Of a DNA stretch of 64,000 nt, positions 47,832 through 55,879 are shown piece after piece (within the stretch, counting starts at the first letter, position 1; each line of letters begins with the position of its first letter). Source of the stretch: Mesorhizobium sp. B2-7-2 (lineage in GTDB: Bacteria > Pseudomonadota > Alphaproteobacteria > Rhizobiales > Rhizobiaceae); contig NZ_VFTZ01000017.1 in NCBI RefSeq assembly GCF_006440775.1, positions 1 through 64,000 of the forward strand, written 5' to 3'. The notes beneath the pieces were generated by a model. It saw nothing but the letters and a program-made list of their open reading frames with translations, did no database searches and was not told the DNA's origin. The position numbers and the translations under genes were made by a program.

Positions 47832-48719
47832 TCAGGCGTCCCTTCCGAACAGGCCGGCGGGCCTGAGCAAAAGCACGATCGCCATAATGACGAAGACGAC
47901 GAGGTTCGAGGCCTCGGGATAGAAAACCTTGGTCAGGCCCTCGGCGAGGCCGAGCATGTAGCCGGTGACGATGGCGCCGAGGATCGAGCCCATGCCGCCG
48001 ACCACGACAACGGCGAAGACGACGATGATCAGGTCCGAGCCCATCAGCGGGCTGACCTGGTAGACCGGAGCGGCGAGAATGCCGGCGAGCCCCGCAAGCG
48101 CCGCGCCCAGCCCGTAGGTGAGCGTGAGCAGAAGCGGCACGTTAACGCCGAAGGCCTGAACCAGTTCCGGGTTCTCGGTGGCCGCGCGCAGATAGGAGCC
48201 TAGCCTGGTCTTCTCGATCAGCAGCCAGGTGCCGATGCAGACGATGAGCGAAGCCGCCACCACCCAGCCGCGATAGTTGGGCAGGAACATGAAGCCGAGA
48301 TTGGTGCCGCCGGCGAGCAGCGCGGGCACGGCGTATGGATTGCCGGAGACGCCGTAATAATAGCGGAACACGCCTTCGATGACCAAGGCAAGGCCAAAGG
48401 TGAAGAGCAGGCCATAGAGTGGGTCGAGGCGGTAGAGATGCGACAAAGCAAGGCGCTCGACCGCCATGCCGAACAGGCCGACGACAAGCGGCACCAGGAC
48501 CAGCGCCGGCCAGTAGCCGATGCCCAAATGCACGAGCAGCAGATAGCCGATGAAAGCGCCCAGCATATAGAGCGCGCCATGGGCGAAGTTGATGATGCGT
48601 AAGAGGCCGAAGATGACGGCGAGGCCGAGGCTGAGCATGGCGTAGAACGAACCATTGATCAGGCCGACGAGGAGCTGACCGAGAAGCGCCTGGATGGGGA
48701 TGCCGAAGATCATGGTCAT
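47832..48719 (-). CDS. livH: ABC transporter permease LivH-type
   Basis: 295 residues, eight helices: LINGSFYAMLSLGLAVIFGL, INFAHGALYMLGAF, LRAATENPELVQAFGVNV (coupling loop) and VVVGGMGSILGAIVTGY. Pairs with the LivM-type protein to form the channel. Confidence 0.92.
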   Translation of the reverse strand: MTMIFGIPIQALLGQLLVGLINGSFYAMLSLGLAVIFGLLRIINFAHGALYMLGAFIGYLLLVHLGIGYWPALVLVPLVVGLFGMAVERLALSHLYRLDPLYGLLFTFGLALVIEGVFRYYYGVSGNPYAVPALLAGGTNLGFMFLPNYRGWVVAASLIVCIGTWLLIEKTRLGSYLRAATENPELVQAFGVNVPLLLTLTYGLGAALAGLAGILAAPVYQVSPLMGSDLIIVVFAVVVVGGMGSILGAIVTGYMLGLAEGLTKVFYPEASNLVVFVIMAIVLLLRPAGLFGRDA

Positions 48720-48726
48720 GGCGCCA

Positions 48727-49431
48727 TCATACCCCTAGCACCTCGTGCAGCTTATCGGTGTGCGCGGTCAGCTGGCCGACGGCAAAACCCTCCACCACCT
48801 TGCCGTGCTCCATCAGGTAGAAGCGGTCGGCGATGCGGGCGGCGAAGCGGAAGTTCTGCTCGACCAGCAGGATGGTCATGCCGCGCTTCTTCAGCGTCGC
48901 CAGCAACTCGCCGATTCGCTGGACGATGACGGGCGCCAGGCCCTCGGTCGGCTCGTCGAGCAAAAGCATCTCGACGCCGGTCCGCAGGATGCGGGCGATG
49001 GCCAGCATCTGCTGCTCGCCGCCGGACAGCTTCGTGCCCTGGCTGTTGCGGCGCTCCTTGAGATTGGGGAAGAGCTTGAAGATTTCTTCCACGCTCATAC
49101 CGCCCTTGGCCACGACGGGCGGCAGGATGAGGTTCTCATCGACGGTAAGAGTGGCGAAGATGCCGCGCTCCTCCGGCACGAAGCCAATGCCCTGATGCGC
49201 GACGCGGTGCAACGGCAGGCGGATCAGGTCCTTGCCGTTGAAGGTGACGGAGCCCGTGCGCTTACGGATCAGGCCCATGATGGCGCGCAGCGTCGTCGTC
49301 TTGCCGACGCCGTTGCGGCCAAGCAGCGTCACGGTCTCGCCGCGCATAACGTCGAGGTTGACGCCATGCAGCGCATGGCCCTCGCCATACCAGGCGTGGA
49401 GGTCGCGCACGGCAAGCAGCGGCTCACTCAT
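48727..49431 (-). CDS. livF: ABC transporter ATP-binding protein LivF-type
   Basis: 234 residues. Walker A GRNGVGKTT, signature LSGGEQQMLAIARIL, Walker B EMLLLDEPTEGLAP, and H-loop region VEQNF. The start at 49431 overlaps the previous gene by eight bases. Confidence 0.94.
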   Translation of the reverse strand: MSEPLLAVRDLHAWYGEGHALHGVNLDVMRGETVTLLGRNGVGKTTTLRAIMGLIRKRTGSVTFNGKDLIRLPLHRVAHQGIGFVPEERGIFATLTVDENLILPPVVAKGGMSVEEIFKLFPNLKERRNSQGTKLSGGEQQMLAIARILRTGVEMLLLDEPTEGLAPVIVQRIGELLATLKKRGMTILLVEQNFRFAARIADRFYLMEHGKVVEGFAVGQLTAHTDKLHEVLGV

Positions 49432-50224
49432 GCTCGGTTCCCATGTAGGCGACGCGGACGCGCTCGTCCTGGCTGACGGCGGCGTAGTCGCCGGCGGCGA
49501 GCACCTGGCCGCGCTGCATGACGGTGATCCAGTCGCAGAGATCGGCAACCACGGTGAGGTTGTGCTCGACCATCAGCACGGCGCGGTCTTTTGCCAGCGA
49601 GCGGATAATGCCGGAGATCGTGCCGACGTCCTCATGCCCCATGCCGGCCATCGGCTCGTCGAGCAGAAGCACCTTCGGTTCGAGCGCCAATGTGGTCGCG
49701 ATCTCCAGCACGCGCTTGCGGCCGTAAGAGAGATCGCCGGCGAGACGATGCGCCGTGTCATCGAGGCCGACGATGGCGAGCAGCTCGCGTGCCCTTGGCG
49801 TCAGCCGATCCAACGCCGAGACCGGGCGCCAGAACTGGTAGCCCAGCCCGCTTGGACGCTGCAGCGCCACGCGCACATTGTCGAGCACGGAGAGATGCGG
49901 AAAGATCGCCGATATCTGAAAGGAGCGGACGAGCCCCATGCGCGCCACTTTGGCCGGCGGCGTGCGGGTGATGTCGGTGCCGAGCAATTCGATCCTGCCG
50001 CTGGTCGGCTGCAGGAATTTGGTCAAGAGATTGAAGATGGTAGTCTTGCCGGCGCCGTTCGGGCCGATCAGCGCATGGATCTTGGCGTGATGGACGTCGA
50101 GGTCGACATCCTTCACCGCGACGAAGCCGGCGAAGTCGCGCCTGAGGCCGCGGGCGGAAAGCACCACCCGCGGCATCTGATCCGTGCTGTCCGGGCGGAC
50201 AGCGGTGGCTGTGTCGAGCGTCAC
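49424..50224 (-). CDS. livG: ABC transporter ATP-binding protein LivG-type
   Basis: 266 residues. Walker A GPNGAGKTT, the LivG-type FQISAIFPHLSVLDNV Q-loop region, signature LSYGRKRVLEIATTL and Walker B KVLLLDEPMAGMG. The signature has LSYG in place of LSGG, seen in many LivG proteins. It starts within the livK stop (ATGA). Confidence 0.94.
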   Translation of the reverse strand: MTLDTATAVRPDSTDQMPRVVLSARGLRRDFAGFVAVKDVDLDVHHAKIHALIGPNGAGKTTIFNLLTKFLQPTSGRIELLGTDITRTPPAKVARMGLVRSFQISAIFPHLSVLDNVRVALQRPSGLGYQFWRPVSALDRLTPRARELLAIVGLDDTAHRLAGDLSYGRKRVLEIATTLALEPKVLLLDEPMAGMGHEDVGTISGIIRSLAKDRAVLMVEHNLTVVADLCDWITVMQRGQVLAAGDYAAVSQDERVRVAYMGTEHE

Positions 50225-51429
50225 TTGGCGGCGAGCGGGCAGCCGCTGTCCTCGGCCTTCATGAAGGCCTTGTCGCCCGGAATGGTCGCCAGATAGGTGT
50301 AATAGTCCCAGTCCTTCTTCGACTCTTCCGGTTTCTTGACCTGATAGAGATACATGTCGTGCACCATCGAGCCGTCGGCCTGCACCTTGCCGTTGGCGGT
50401 GAAGACGTCGTTGACCGGCATTTCATGCAGTTCCTTCGCCACCGCCTCGGTCTCGTCGGTGCCGGCCTTGTCGATGGCCTTCAGGTACTGCGTCACCGCC
50501 GAATAGGTGCCGGCCTGAATCATGTTCGGCATGCGGTTGGTGCGCTTGAAGAAGCGTTGCGCGAATTCGCGGCTCTTGTCGTCGCGATCCCAGTAGAAGC
50601 CTTCGGTCAGCACCACGCCTTGCGCCGCCTGCAAGCCCAGCCCATGCACTTCGGCGAGCGTGAAAAGCAGCGCGGCGAGCCGCTGGCCGCCGGCGACGAT
50701 GCCGAATTCGGCTGCCTGCTTGATCGAGTTCGACGTGTCGAGGCCGGCATTGGCGAGCCCGACGATCTTGGCGCCGGAGGACTGCGCCTGCAGCAGGAAG
50801 GAGGAATAGTCGGTGGAGCCGAGCGGATAGCGCACTTCGCCCAGCACCTTGCCGCCGCTCGCCTCGACCAGCTTGGCGGTCTGGTCCTTCAGCGAATAGC
50901 CGAAGGCATAGTCGACGGTGATGAAATACCAGCTGTCGCCGCCCTGCTTGACCAGTTGGCCGCCGGTGCCGACCGCTTGGGAGTGGGTGTCGTAGGCCCA
51001 ATGGAAGCCATAGGGCGAGCACTGCTTGCCAGTCAGGTCGGTGGAAGCCGCGCCGGTGACGATGTCGATCTTCTTCTTTTCCTTGGAAAGCCCCTGGACG
51101 GCCAAGGCTACGGACGATGTCGTGAGCTCCATGATCGCGTCGACCTGCTCGGTGTCGTACCACTGGCGCGCGATGTTGGAGGCGATGTCGGGCTTGTTCT
51201 GATGATCGGCGCTGACGATCTCGATCGGCACGCCCTGCACCTTGCCGCCGAAATCATCGACCGCCATCTTGGCGGCCTCGACCGACCACTTGCCGCCGAA
51301 ATCGGCATAGACGCCCGACTGGTCGTTCAAGATGCCGATCTTGACCTTGCCGTCGGAGATTTCGCCAGCCGCGGCCGGCATTGCGGATGCCGCAAGGAGC
51401 GCGGCCGAGACGAGACAGGATGCTTTCAC
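50221..51429 (-). CDS. livK: Periplasmic substrate-binding protein LivK/amide type
   Basis: 402 residues with signal peptide (ASCLVSAALLAASAMPAAAG) and the Peripla_BP_6 fold (VKIGILNDQSGVYADFGG, VDAIMELTTSSVALAVQG, GLANAGLDTSNSIKQAAEFG). I choose a GTG start at 51429 because GGGAGGAACCACCA precedes it and the signal peptide begins there. The ligand is unknown; proximity to the diaminopropionate genes makes a related amino acid possible. Confidence 0.92.
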   Translation of the reverse strand: MKASCLVSAALLAASAMPAAAGEISDGKVKIGILNDQSGVYADFGGKWSVEAAKMAVDDFGGKVQGVPIEIVSADHQNKPDIASNIARQWYDTEQVDAIMELTTSSVALAVQGLSKEKKKIDIVTGAASTDLTGKQCSPYGFHWAYDTHSQAVGTGGQLVKQGGDSWYFITVDYAFGYSLKDQTAKLVEASGGKVLGEVRYPLGSTDYSSFLLQAQSSGAKIVGLANAGLDTSNSIKQAAEFGIVAGGQRLAALLFTLAEVHGLGLQAAQGVVLTEGFYWDRDDKSREFAQRFFKRTNRMPNMIQAGTYSAVTQYLKAIDKAGTDETEAVAKELHEMPVNDVFTANGKVQADGSMVHDMYLYQVKKPEESKKDWDYYTYLATIPGDKAFMKAEDSGCPLAAK

Positions 51430-51671
51430 TGGTGGTTCCTCCCATATGGCAGCCACGGGGAACGCGGCTGCCTCGCGATGGTTCAACAGTTCCTTCGGAT
51501 TTTTGGATTGGAGCCTCGATCCCGCTCTGCCGCTCCTCCTCCGGCGGGCCTTCCTGTTTGCGGGCTGGGCCACAGCGTGCCTTGGGTGCACGAGCGCGAG
51601 CCTAGCACCACATGTCGCAGGCCGAGAATGCTATTTTCGTAGCATGGAGGATTGCCAGGCAGCCTGGGCGG

Positions 51672-52730
51672 CTACCAATCAGGCTCTATTGCAGAATCCT
51701 CGGAAAGCCCAAGCGATTTTACCGGCAGGAGCGTGCGGATCGCAGCTTCTCTAAGAGGAGCGGGAAAAGCCTTGAGATAGTCGCGGTCAAGTGGAAGCTT
51801 CAGGTAGTTGTGAGAAATCGCCGCAGCCACCTCAGCCTGCTCGCGATCGCGGGTGGCCTTGACCGCGGACCGGTCGGGCCGCCTCGCGAGCCATGCCTTG
51901 TGAAGCGCAAATATCCTGGGGTCGACAGTCGGTATCCTTACGGGATAGCCGCGCTCATCGATGGCGATTGCCTCGGTCTTGGGCGCATTGATGAGCCATT
52001 GCAATCCGTCCATCGGGGCACCGTCGAGATCATCGGCAAGCGGCGTTATCGACGTCGGGGCATTGTCCTTGAGGACATTTCTCGTTTGCGGTCTAATGAG
52101 ATCGACCAGATAACCATCCCGGTTTGTCGCCCTGAAGGCTCTGGGCTGGAGTGGCTTGAAGGACTGGTCCACTTTGCGCAATACACCGATCAACCCGGAT
52201 TGTGTTATCTTCTCGCCGGTCACGAAGCTGATCCGGCGGCGCGAGTCAAAGAGCAGATCGATGTCTCCGGTTGCCGTGAGGCCGCTCGCGATCTGCACAC
52301 CTGCCAACGCCTCGTAGGCGAACAGGGCATTCGTGCCGACGACAACCAATTGTCGTCCAAGGAGGTTCGTTTCGGCGCAGCGTCGCAATATCCGGGCAGC
52401 TATAGCCGGCACCCGCCCCAAGCCAATTGCGACATTGATCTTGGCAAGGCTGTTCAAGTGATCTGACAGGCCGGCCAGCAGGTCCTTGTTCCGTTCCCTG
52501 CCCTCGGAGAAAGCCGAAAATGATCTTTCCGTATCCTCGCTTCTGGGACCTAGCGAGCTTTCGGCTTGGCCGATCTTGCGCAGCAGGTATTCGGCGCCGT
52601 TCCGCTCAACCCAGCGCATGCTGCCCCGGAAGCGCCTTTGGTGCTCTTCGTTGGCGCCGAGCCAGCTCTCATAGACCTGCTGGGTATCTATGAGTTGGCG
52701 GCGCTGTTCATTTGTCAGCTCCCTAAGCAT
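51672..52730 (-). CDS. GSU2403-type nucleotidyltransferase-fold protein
   Basis: 352 residues. LVVVGTNALFAYEALAG (about 128-145) and TGDIDLLFDSRRR (154-166) form an NTase-fold active site with Asp156 and Asp158. Helical N-terminus (EQRRQLIDTQQVYESWL). The GSU2403 family has no proven function; the fold is shared with AbiEii/MenT-type toxins and tRNA-modifying transferases. Four copies of an 11-bp motif lie in the upstream 120 bases, so expression is tightly controlled. No antitoxin partner is adjacent. Confidence 0.8.
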   Translation of the reverse strand: MLRELTNEQRRQLIDTQQVYESWLGANEEHQRRFRGSMRWVERNGAEYLLRKIGQAESSLGPRSEDTERSFSAFSEGRERNKDLLAGLSDHLNSLAKINVAIGLGRVPAIAARILRRCAETNLLGRQLVVVGTNALFAYEALAGVQIASGLTATGDIDLLFDSRRRISFVTGEKITQSGLIGVLRKVDQSFKPLQPRAFRATNRDGYLVDLIRPQTRNVLKDNAPTSITPLADDLDGAPMDGLQWLINAPKTEAIAIDERGYPVRIPTVDPRIFALHKAWLARRPDRSAVKATRDREQAEVAAAISHNYLKLPLDRDYLKAFPAPLREAAIRTLLPVKSLGLSEDSAIEPDW

Positions 52731-52733
52731 CCG

Positions 52734-52845
52734 TTTTCCACTCTACCGAGCCATTCCTAAATTAATAGTGGAAAATCGTTAAATAACAATGCCTTGCTTG
52801 CCATTTTCCACCATCACTCTCGAATTCCGCCATGATAGTGGAAAA
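52734..52845. promoter_or_regulatory. Four-site operator-like array (TTTTCCACTAT)
   Basis: Sites: TTTTCCACTCT at 52734-52744, inverted at 52775-52785, TTTTCCACCAT at 52804-52814 and inverted at 52835-52845. Orientation alternates, making two inverted pairs. The first site begins four bases before the NTase start. The whole stretch is AT-rich. Confidence 0.65.
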
Positions 52846-53130
52846 ATGCTTGAAAACAATAGCTTAAATCGTTTCCTATGAAACGACTTTCGCGATTGTC
52901 CTTTCTCACCAAGGCAGTCTTTTGCAGTCATGAAAAAAGCCGCCGGTCGGACCGTCGTCGCGCAAGGTCGCGGCCCAGACGATGCCGGCGGCGCCAGACA
53001 CAATCCGGAAACAAGATTCAACAGTCGGGAAAAACTCGCGAAAAAAACTGGTGTCATAACGGTACCCGCAGCAGCCGACCACTCCGGCGCGCGACAACAG
53101 ACATTGATCCGAACCCAAGGAATGCCGATT

Positions 53131-53424
53131 ATGAAAAAGACCTTTCTTTCCGCACTCGGCCTCGCCGTCGCTCTCGCTTTCGCGGTGCCCGCCGCCAACG
53201 CCCAGACCACCACGACGAACACCGCTCCGGCGACGAGCACCACTGCTCCTGCCGCGACCACGGCTGCCCCGGCCGCTAACGAGACGGCGAAGGCCGGCGC
53301 CAATGGCCCGCACAAGAAGCTCAGGAAGCATCACCGTCATCATGCTCGCAAGCATCATCACGTGAAGAAGCACCACGTGCGCAAGCACCATGTGAAGAAG
53401 CATGTTGCGAAGCAGGCCGCATAA
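53131..53424 (+). CDS. Exported His-rich protein (97 aa)
   Basis: A signal peptide (KKTFLSALGLAVALAFAVPAANA) is followed by a Thr/Ala/Pro-rich linker and a C-terminal region made of HH and K repeats (LRKHHRHHARKHHHVKKHH in part, 18 His in the last about 40 residues). It could bind Ni, Zn or Cu in the periplasm, or act as an acid-shock-like protein. The start at 53131 is spaced correctly from AAGG; 53122 is an alternative. Confidence 0.75.
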   Translation: MKKTFLSALGLAVALAFAVPAANAQTTTTNTAPATSTTAPAATTAAPAANETAKAGANGPHKKLRKHHRHHARKHHHVKKHHVRKHHVKKHVAKQAA

Positions 53425-53500
53425 GGCCTAACGCGTTTCGACCTTCATGACCGGATGATCCGGGACCGCTTGCCAAGGGTTCAGGATCATCGCTTCCCGA

Positions 53501-53532
53501 AAACGCCGCCCTCCCTCCCGGGCGGCGTTTTT
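53501..53532 (+). terminator. Strong bidirectional terminator
   Basis: AAACGCCGCCC (53501-53511) pairs with GGGCGGCGTTT (53520-53530), with TTTTT at the right edge and AAAA at the left. It serves the His-rich gene on the plus strand and could also end minus-strand transcription from the YdeI-like gene. Confidence 0.88.
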
Positions 53533-53580
53533 GCTTGCAGACCTAGTCGGGCAAACCGGCGACCATTTCGGGATCATGCC

Positions 53581-54177
53581 TTACTTCTTCTGCGGGTGGA
53601 TGGTCTCGCCGCGCTTCAACATCGCCACCAGATCAGCGATCTTCTTCTTGCGGCCGGCCTCGGTCCTCATGTTGTGGACGCGGAAGGCGAGCGCGAAGCG
53701 GTTCTGTGCCGAAAGCTTGCCCAGCATCGCTTTCGCCTTCGGCTCGGCATCGATCGCAGCCTGCAGGTCGGGCGGGATGGTCATCTCCTTCGATCCGCCA
53801 TAGGCGCGGTCCCAGCGACCGTCGGCCTTGGCCGCCTCGACCTGATCGAGCCCATGCTTCGTCATGCGCCCCGCCTCGATCAGGCGCGCGACATTGTCGA
53901 TGTTGATCTTGCTCCAGATGCTCTTCCTGCCGCGCGGCGTGTAGCGCTGCAGAAAACTCTTCTCGTCGAGCGACTTGCGCACCGCGTCGATCCAGCCGAA
54001 GCAAAGCACGACGTCGATCGCCTCTTTCGGCGTGATCGAGGCGAGACCAGAACCAACCTTGTGGATCTTGATCCAGACTTCGCTTTCGCGGGCATGGTTG
54101 TCGGCAATCCAGGCATGGAAGCTTTCGGCATCCGGGAATTCGTGCACCTTGTCCGGATCGAGCTTGATGGGGGCCAT
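53581..54177 (-). CDS. YdeI/OmpD-associated family protein
   Basis: 198 residues: FHAWIADNHARESEVWIKIH, EAIDVVLCFGWIDAVRKSLD and the YTPRGRKSIWSKIN motif, then AAIDAEPKAKAMLGKLSA and a C-terminal AGRKKKIADLVAMLKRGE. The family is linked in E. coli to polymyxin resistance; biochemical role unknown. The ATG at 54177 follows GACGAGGTGATA. Confidence 0.88.
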   Translation of the reverse strand: MAPIKLDPDKVHEFPDAESFHAWIADNHARESEVWIKIHKVGSGLASITPKEAIDVVLCFGWIDAVRKSLDEKSFLQRYTPRGRKSIWSKINIDNVARLIEAGRMTKHGLDQVEAAKADGRWDRAYGGSKEMTIPPDLQAAIDAEPKAKAMLGKLSAQNRFALAFRVHNMRTEAGRKKKIADLVAMLKRGETIHPQKK

Positions 54178-54343
54178 TATCACCTCGTCATTTCATCACG
54201 CCAATGTGGATGATTCTGCGACGGTTGTAGCGACGGCTGGTGCCAGTTTCTGTCAGCACGCGCTATACGGCTTGATCCGAGGGATTCCCGTTCGCGACTT
54301 GAACCACCGGCCGAAAACTCCCTTGTTTTCAATAACTTGGTAA

Positions 54344-54386
54344 ACTCCACACTTCTGTTGACTTCTACAGATGTGTGGAGTACGCT
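54344..54386 (+). promoter_or_regulatory. hicAB promoter and operator
   Basis: ACTCCACAC (54344-54352) and GTGTGGAGT (54373-54381) form a perfect 9-bp inverted repeat across a 20-base gap that contains TTGACT (54358-54363). TACGCT lies 17 bases further as a -10. A regulator bound here would cover the promoter, as expected for HicB. Confidence 0.7.
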
Positions 54387-54393
54387 ATCCTTT

Positions 54394-54581
54394 ATGAACG
54401 CAAACGAATTCCGGCGCTGGCTCGCCAAGGAGGGATGCACCTTTGAAACCCACCGCGGTGGGAGCGGTCATCTGACTGTCCGTTTTAAGGACAAAGTTTC
54501 CCAGTTGCCAATGCATGGTGGCGGCAAGGAGCTTGGAACGCGTTGGTCGAGAAGATCAAGAAGGATTTGGGCCTGAAATAG
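54394..54581 (+). pseudogene. hicA: HicA toxin gene with a late frameshift
   Basis: Residues 1-50 match HicA, including the catalytic His in GGSGHLTV and LPMHGGGKELGT. After that the frame reads RWSRRSRRIWA and stops at 54576, whereas a frame one base over reads LVEKIKKDLGLK and stops at 54581, the usual HicA end. One base is missing near 54543. HicA is an mRNA interferase. The truncated toxin keeps the active-site region but has an altered last helix, so activity is uncertain; sequencing error is possible. Confidence 0.8.
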
Positions 54582-54593
54582 AGGAGATAGTGT

Positions 54594-55028
54594 ATGTGGT
54601 ATGAACTCGCCTTCACGCCCGACGACAACGATACCTGGTTGGTTACGGCACCTCAGTTCGACGAAGTCGCGTCCTACGGCGCCACCGATGAAGAAGCTTG
54701 CCGCAATGGGCGCAATGCAATCGAGGAGGCCATCGCCGCCCGGATTGCGCACGGGGATGATATCCCTTTTCCGCTCAAGGAAACCAAGGGCAAGGGATGG
54801 TTCGTGGAGGTTCCGGCGCTCGTTTTCCTGAAGTCGGCCCTATACATGGCCCTGAGGGAAAAGGGCTGGAGCCGGGCGGATCTGATGCGCGAGTTGAAAT
54901 GCCAGCGCGAACATGTCGATCGGTTGTTCCGGCTCGATCACAACTCGCGACTCGATTCGCTCGAGGAGGCATTCAAGGCGCTCGGCCACCCGCTGCGCTT
55001 CGACATGGAGTTCCACAAGGCCGCCTGA
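54594..55028 (+). CDS. hicB: HicB antitoxin with C-terminal DNA-binding domain
   Basis: 144 residues. The N-terminal partial RNase H fold (AFTPDDNDTWLVTAPQF, EEACRNGRNAIEEAIAARI) masks HicA; the C-terminal part (LREKGWSRADLMRELKCQRE, VDRLFRLDHNSRLDSLEEA) is a helix-turn-helix for autoregulation. Start after GAGGAGATAGTGT. Intact although its toxin gene is damaged. Confidence 0.92.
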   Translation: MWYELAFTPDDNDTWLVTAPQFDEVASYGATDEEACRNGRNAIEEAIAARIAHGDDIPFPLKETKGKGWFVEVPALVFLKSALYMALREKGWSRADLMRELKCQREHVDRLFRLDHNSRLDSLEEAFKALGHPLRFDMEFHKAA

Positions 55029-55150
55029 CTTTCGCAACGAAAGGGGGCGGCCGCCGACCTCGCCATCGGACGCTCCGATACCACTATCGGTTTGTTCCGT
55101 TTCCGCTTCGCGCCAGGGTCTGCCAAACCTCCTCCATGCAAAGGAAAGGC

Positions 55151-55879
55151 ATGGACATGGAGAAGCAAAAAATCCTGATCGTCGGCGGCAGCTCGGGCAT
55201 GGGGCTGGCGCTCGCCAGGCGCTGCCTCGAGGAAGACGCGCACGTCGTCATCGCCGGGCGAGGCGAAGCGAAGCTGGGCGCGGCGCGGGAAGAGCTCGGC
55301 CAGCCGGGCACGCTCGAAACAGCTGTGGTCGATATCAGCCGCGAGGATGAGGTCGCCGCACTGTTTCAGCGCGTCGGCAGGGTCGACCATATCGTCAGCA
55401 CGGCGGCCGACATCGACGGCGCCTACCGGCTGTTGCCCGAGATCGAGCTTTCAGCCGCGCAAAAGGTGGTGGAAAGCAAGTTCTACGGGCCGCTTTTACT
55501 CGCCAAGCACGGCGCGCTGAAGCTGCCGTCAGCCGGCTCGCTCACTTTCGTCTCGGGCATTGCCGCCCACCGGCCGGCGGCGCGCGGCTCGGTCGTCGCC
55601 GCCGTAAACGCCGCCTTGGAAGGGCTGGTGCGGGCTTTGGCCGTCGAACTGGCGCCGATCCGGGTCAACGCCGTCTCGCCTGGCTGGGTCGACACGCCGA
55701 TCTGGGAGTTCGTCGCCGGCGACAAAAAGGACGACACGCTTGCGGCGATGGCGAAACGACTGCCGGTAGGTCGGGTCGGAAAGCCGGAGGACATCGCCGA
55801 CGCAATCCGCTTCCTGATCGGCAACGGCTTTACGACGGGAGAGACGCTGCATGTCGAGGGCGGGCACCGCCTGGTGTGA
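55151..55879 (+). CDS. SDR-family protein lacking the catalytic Tyr and Lys
   Basis: 242 residues. ILIVGGSSGMGLALARR binds the nucleotide and the C-terminus is FTTGETLHVEGGHRLV, so the fold is SDR. At the active site the usual YxxxK is replaced: SGIAAHRPAARGSVVAAVNAALEG in part, with Val and Asn at the Tyr and Lys positions. Reductase activity by the normal mechanism is unlikely. The 3' end overlaps the convergent LysR gene by 50 bases. Start at ATG 55151 after AAGGAAAGGC. Confidence 0.85.
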   Translation: MDMEKQKILIVGGSSGMGLALARRCLEEDAHVVIAGRGEAKLGAAREELGQPGTLETAVVDISREDEVAALFQRVGRVDHIVSTAADIDGAYRLLPEIELSAAQKVVESKFYGPLLLAKHGALKLPSAGSLTFVSGIAAHRPAARGSVVAAVNAALEGLVRALAVELAPIRVNAVSPGWVDTPIWEFVAGDKKDDTLAAMAKRLPVGRVGKPEDIADAIRFLIGNGFTTGETLHVEGGHRLV

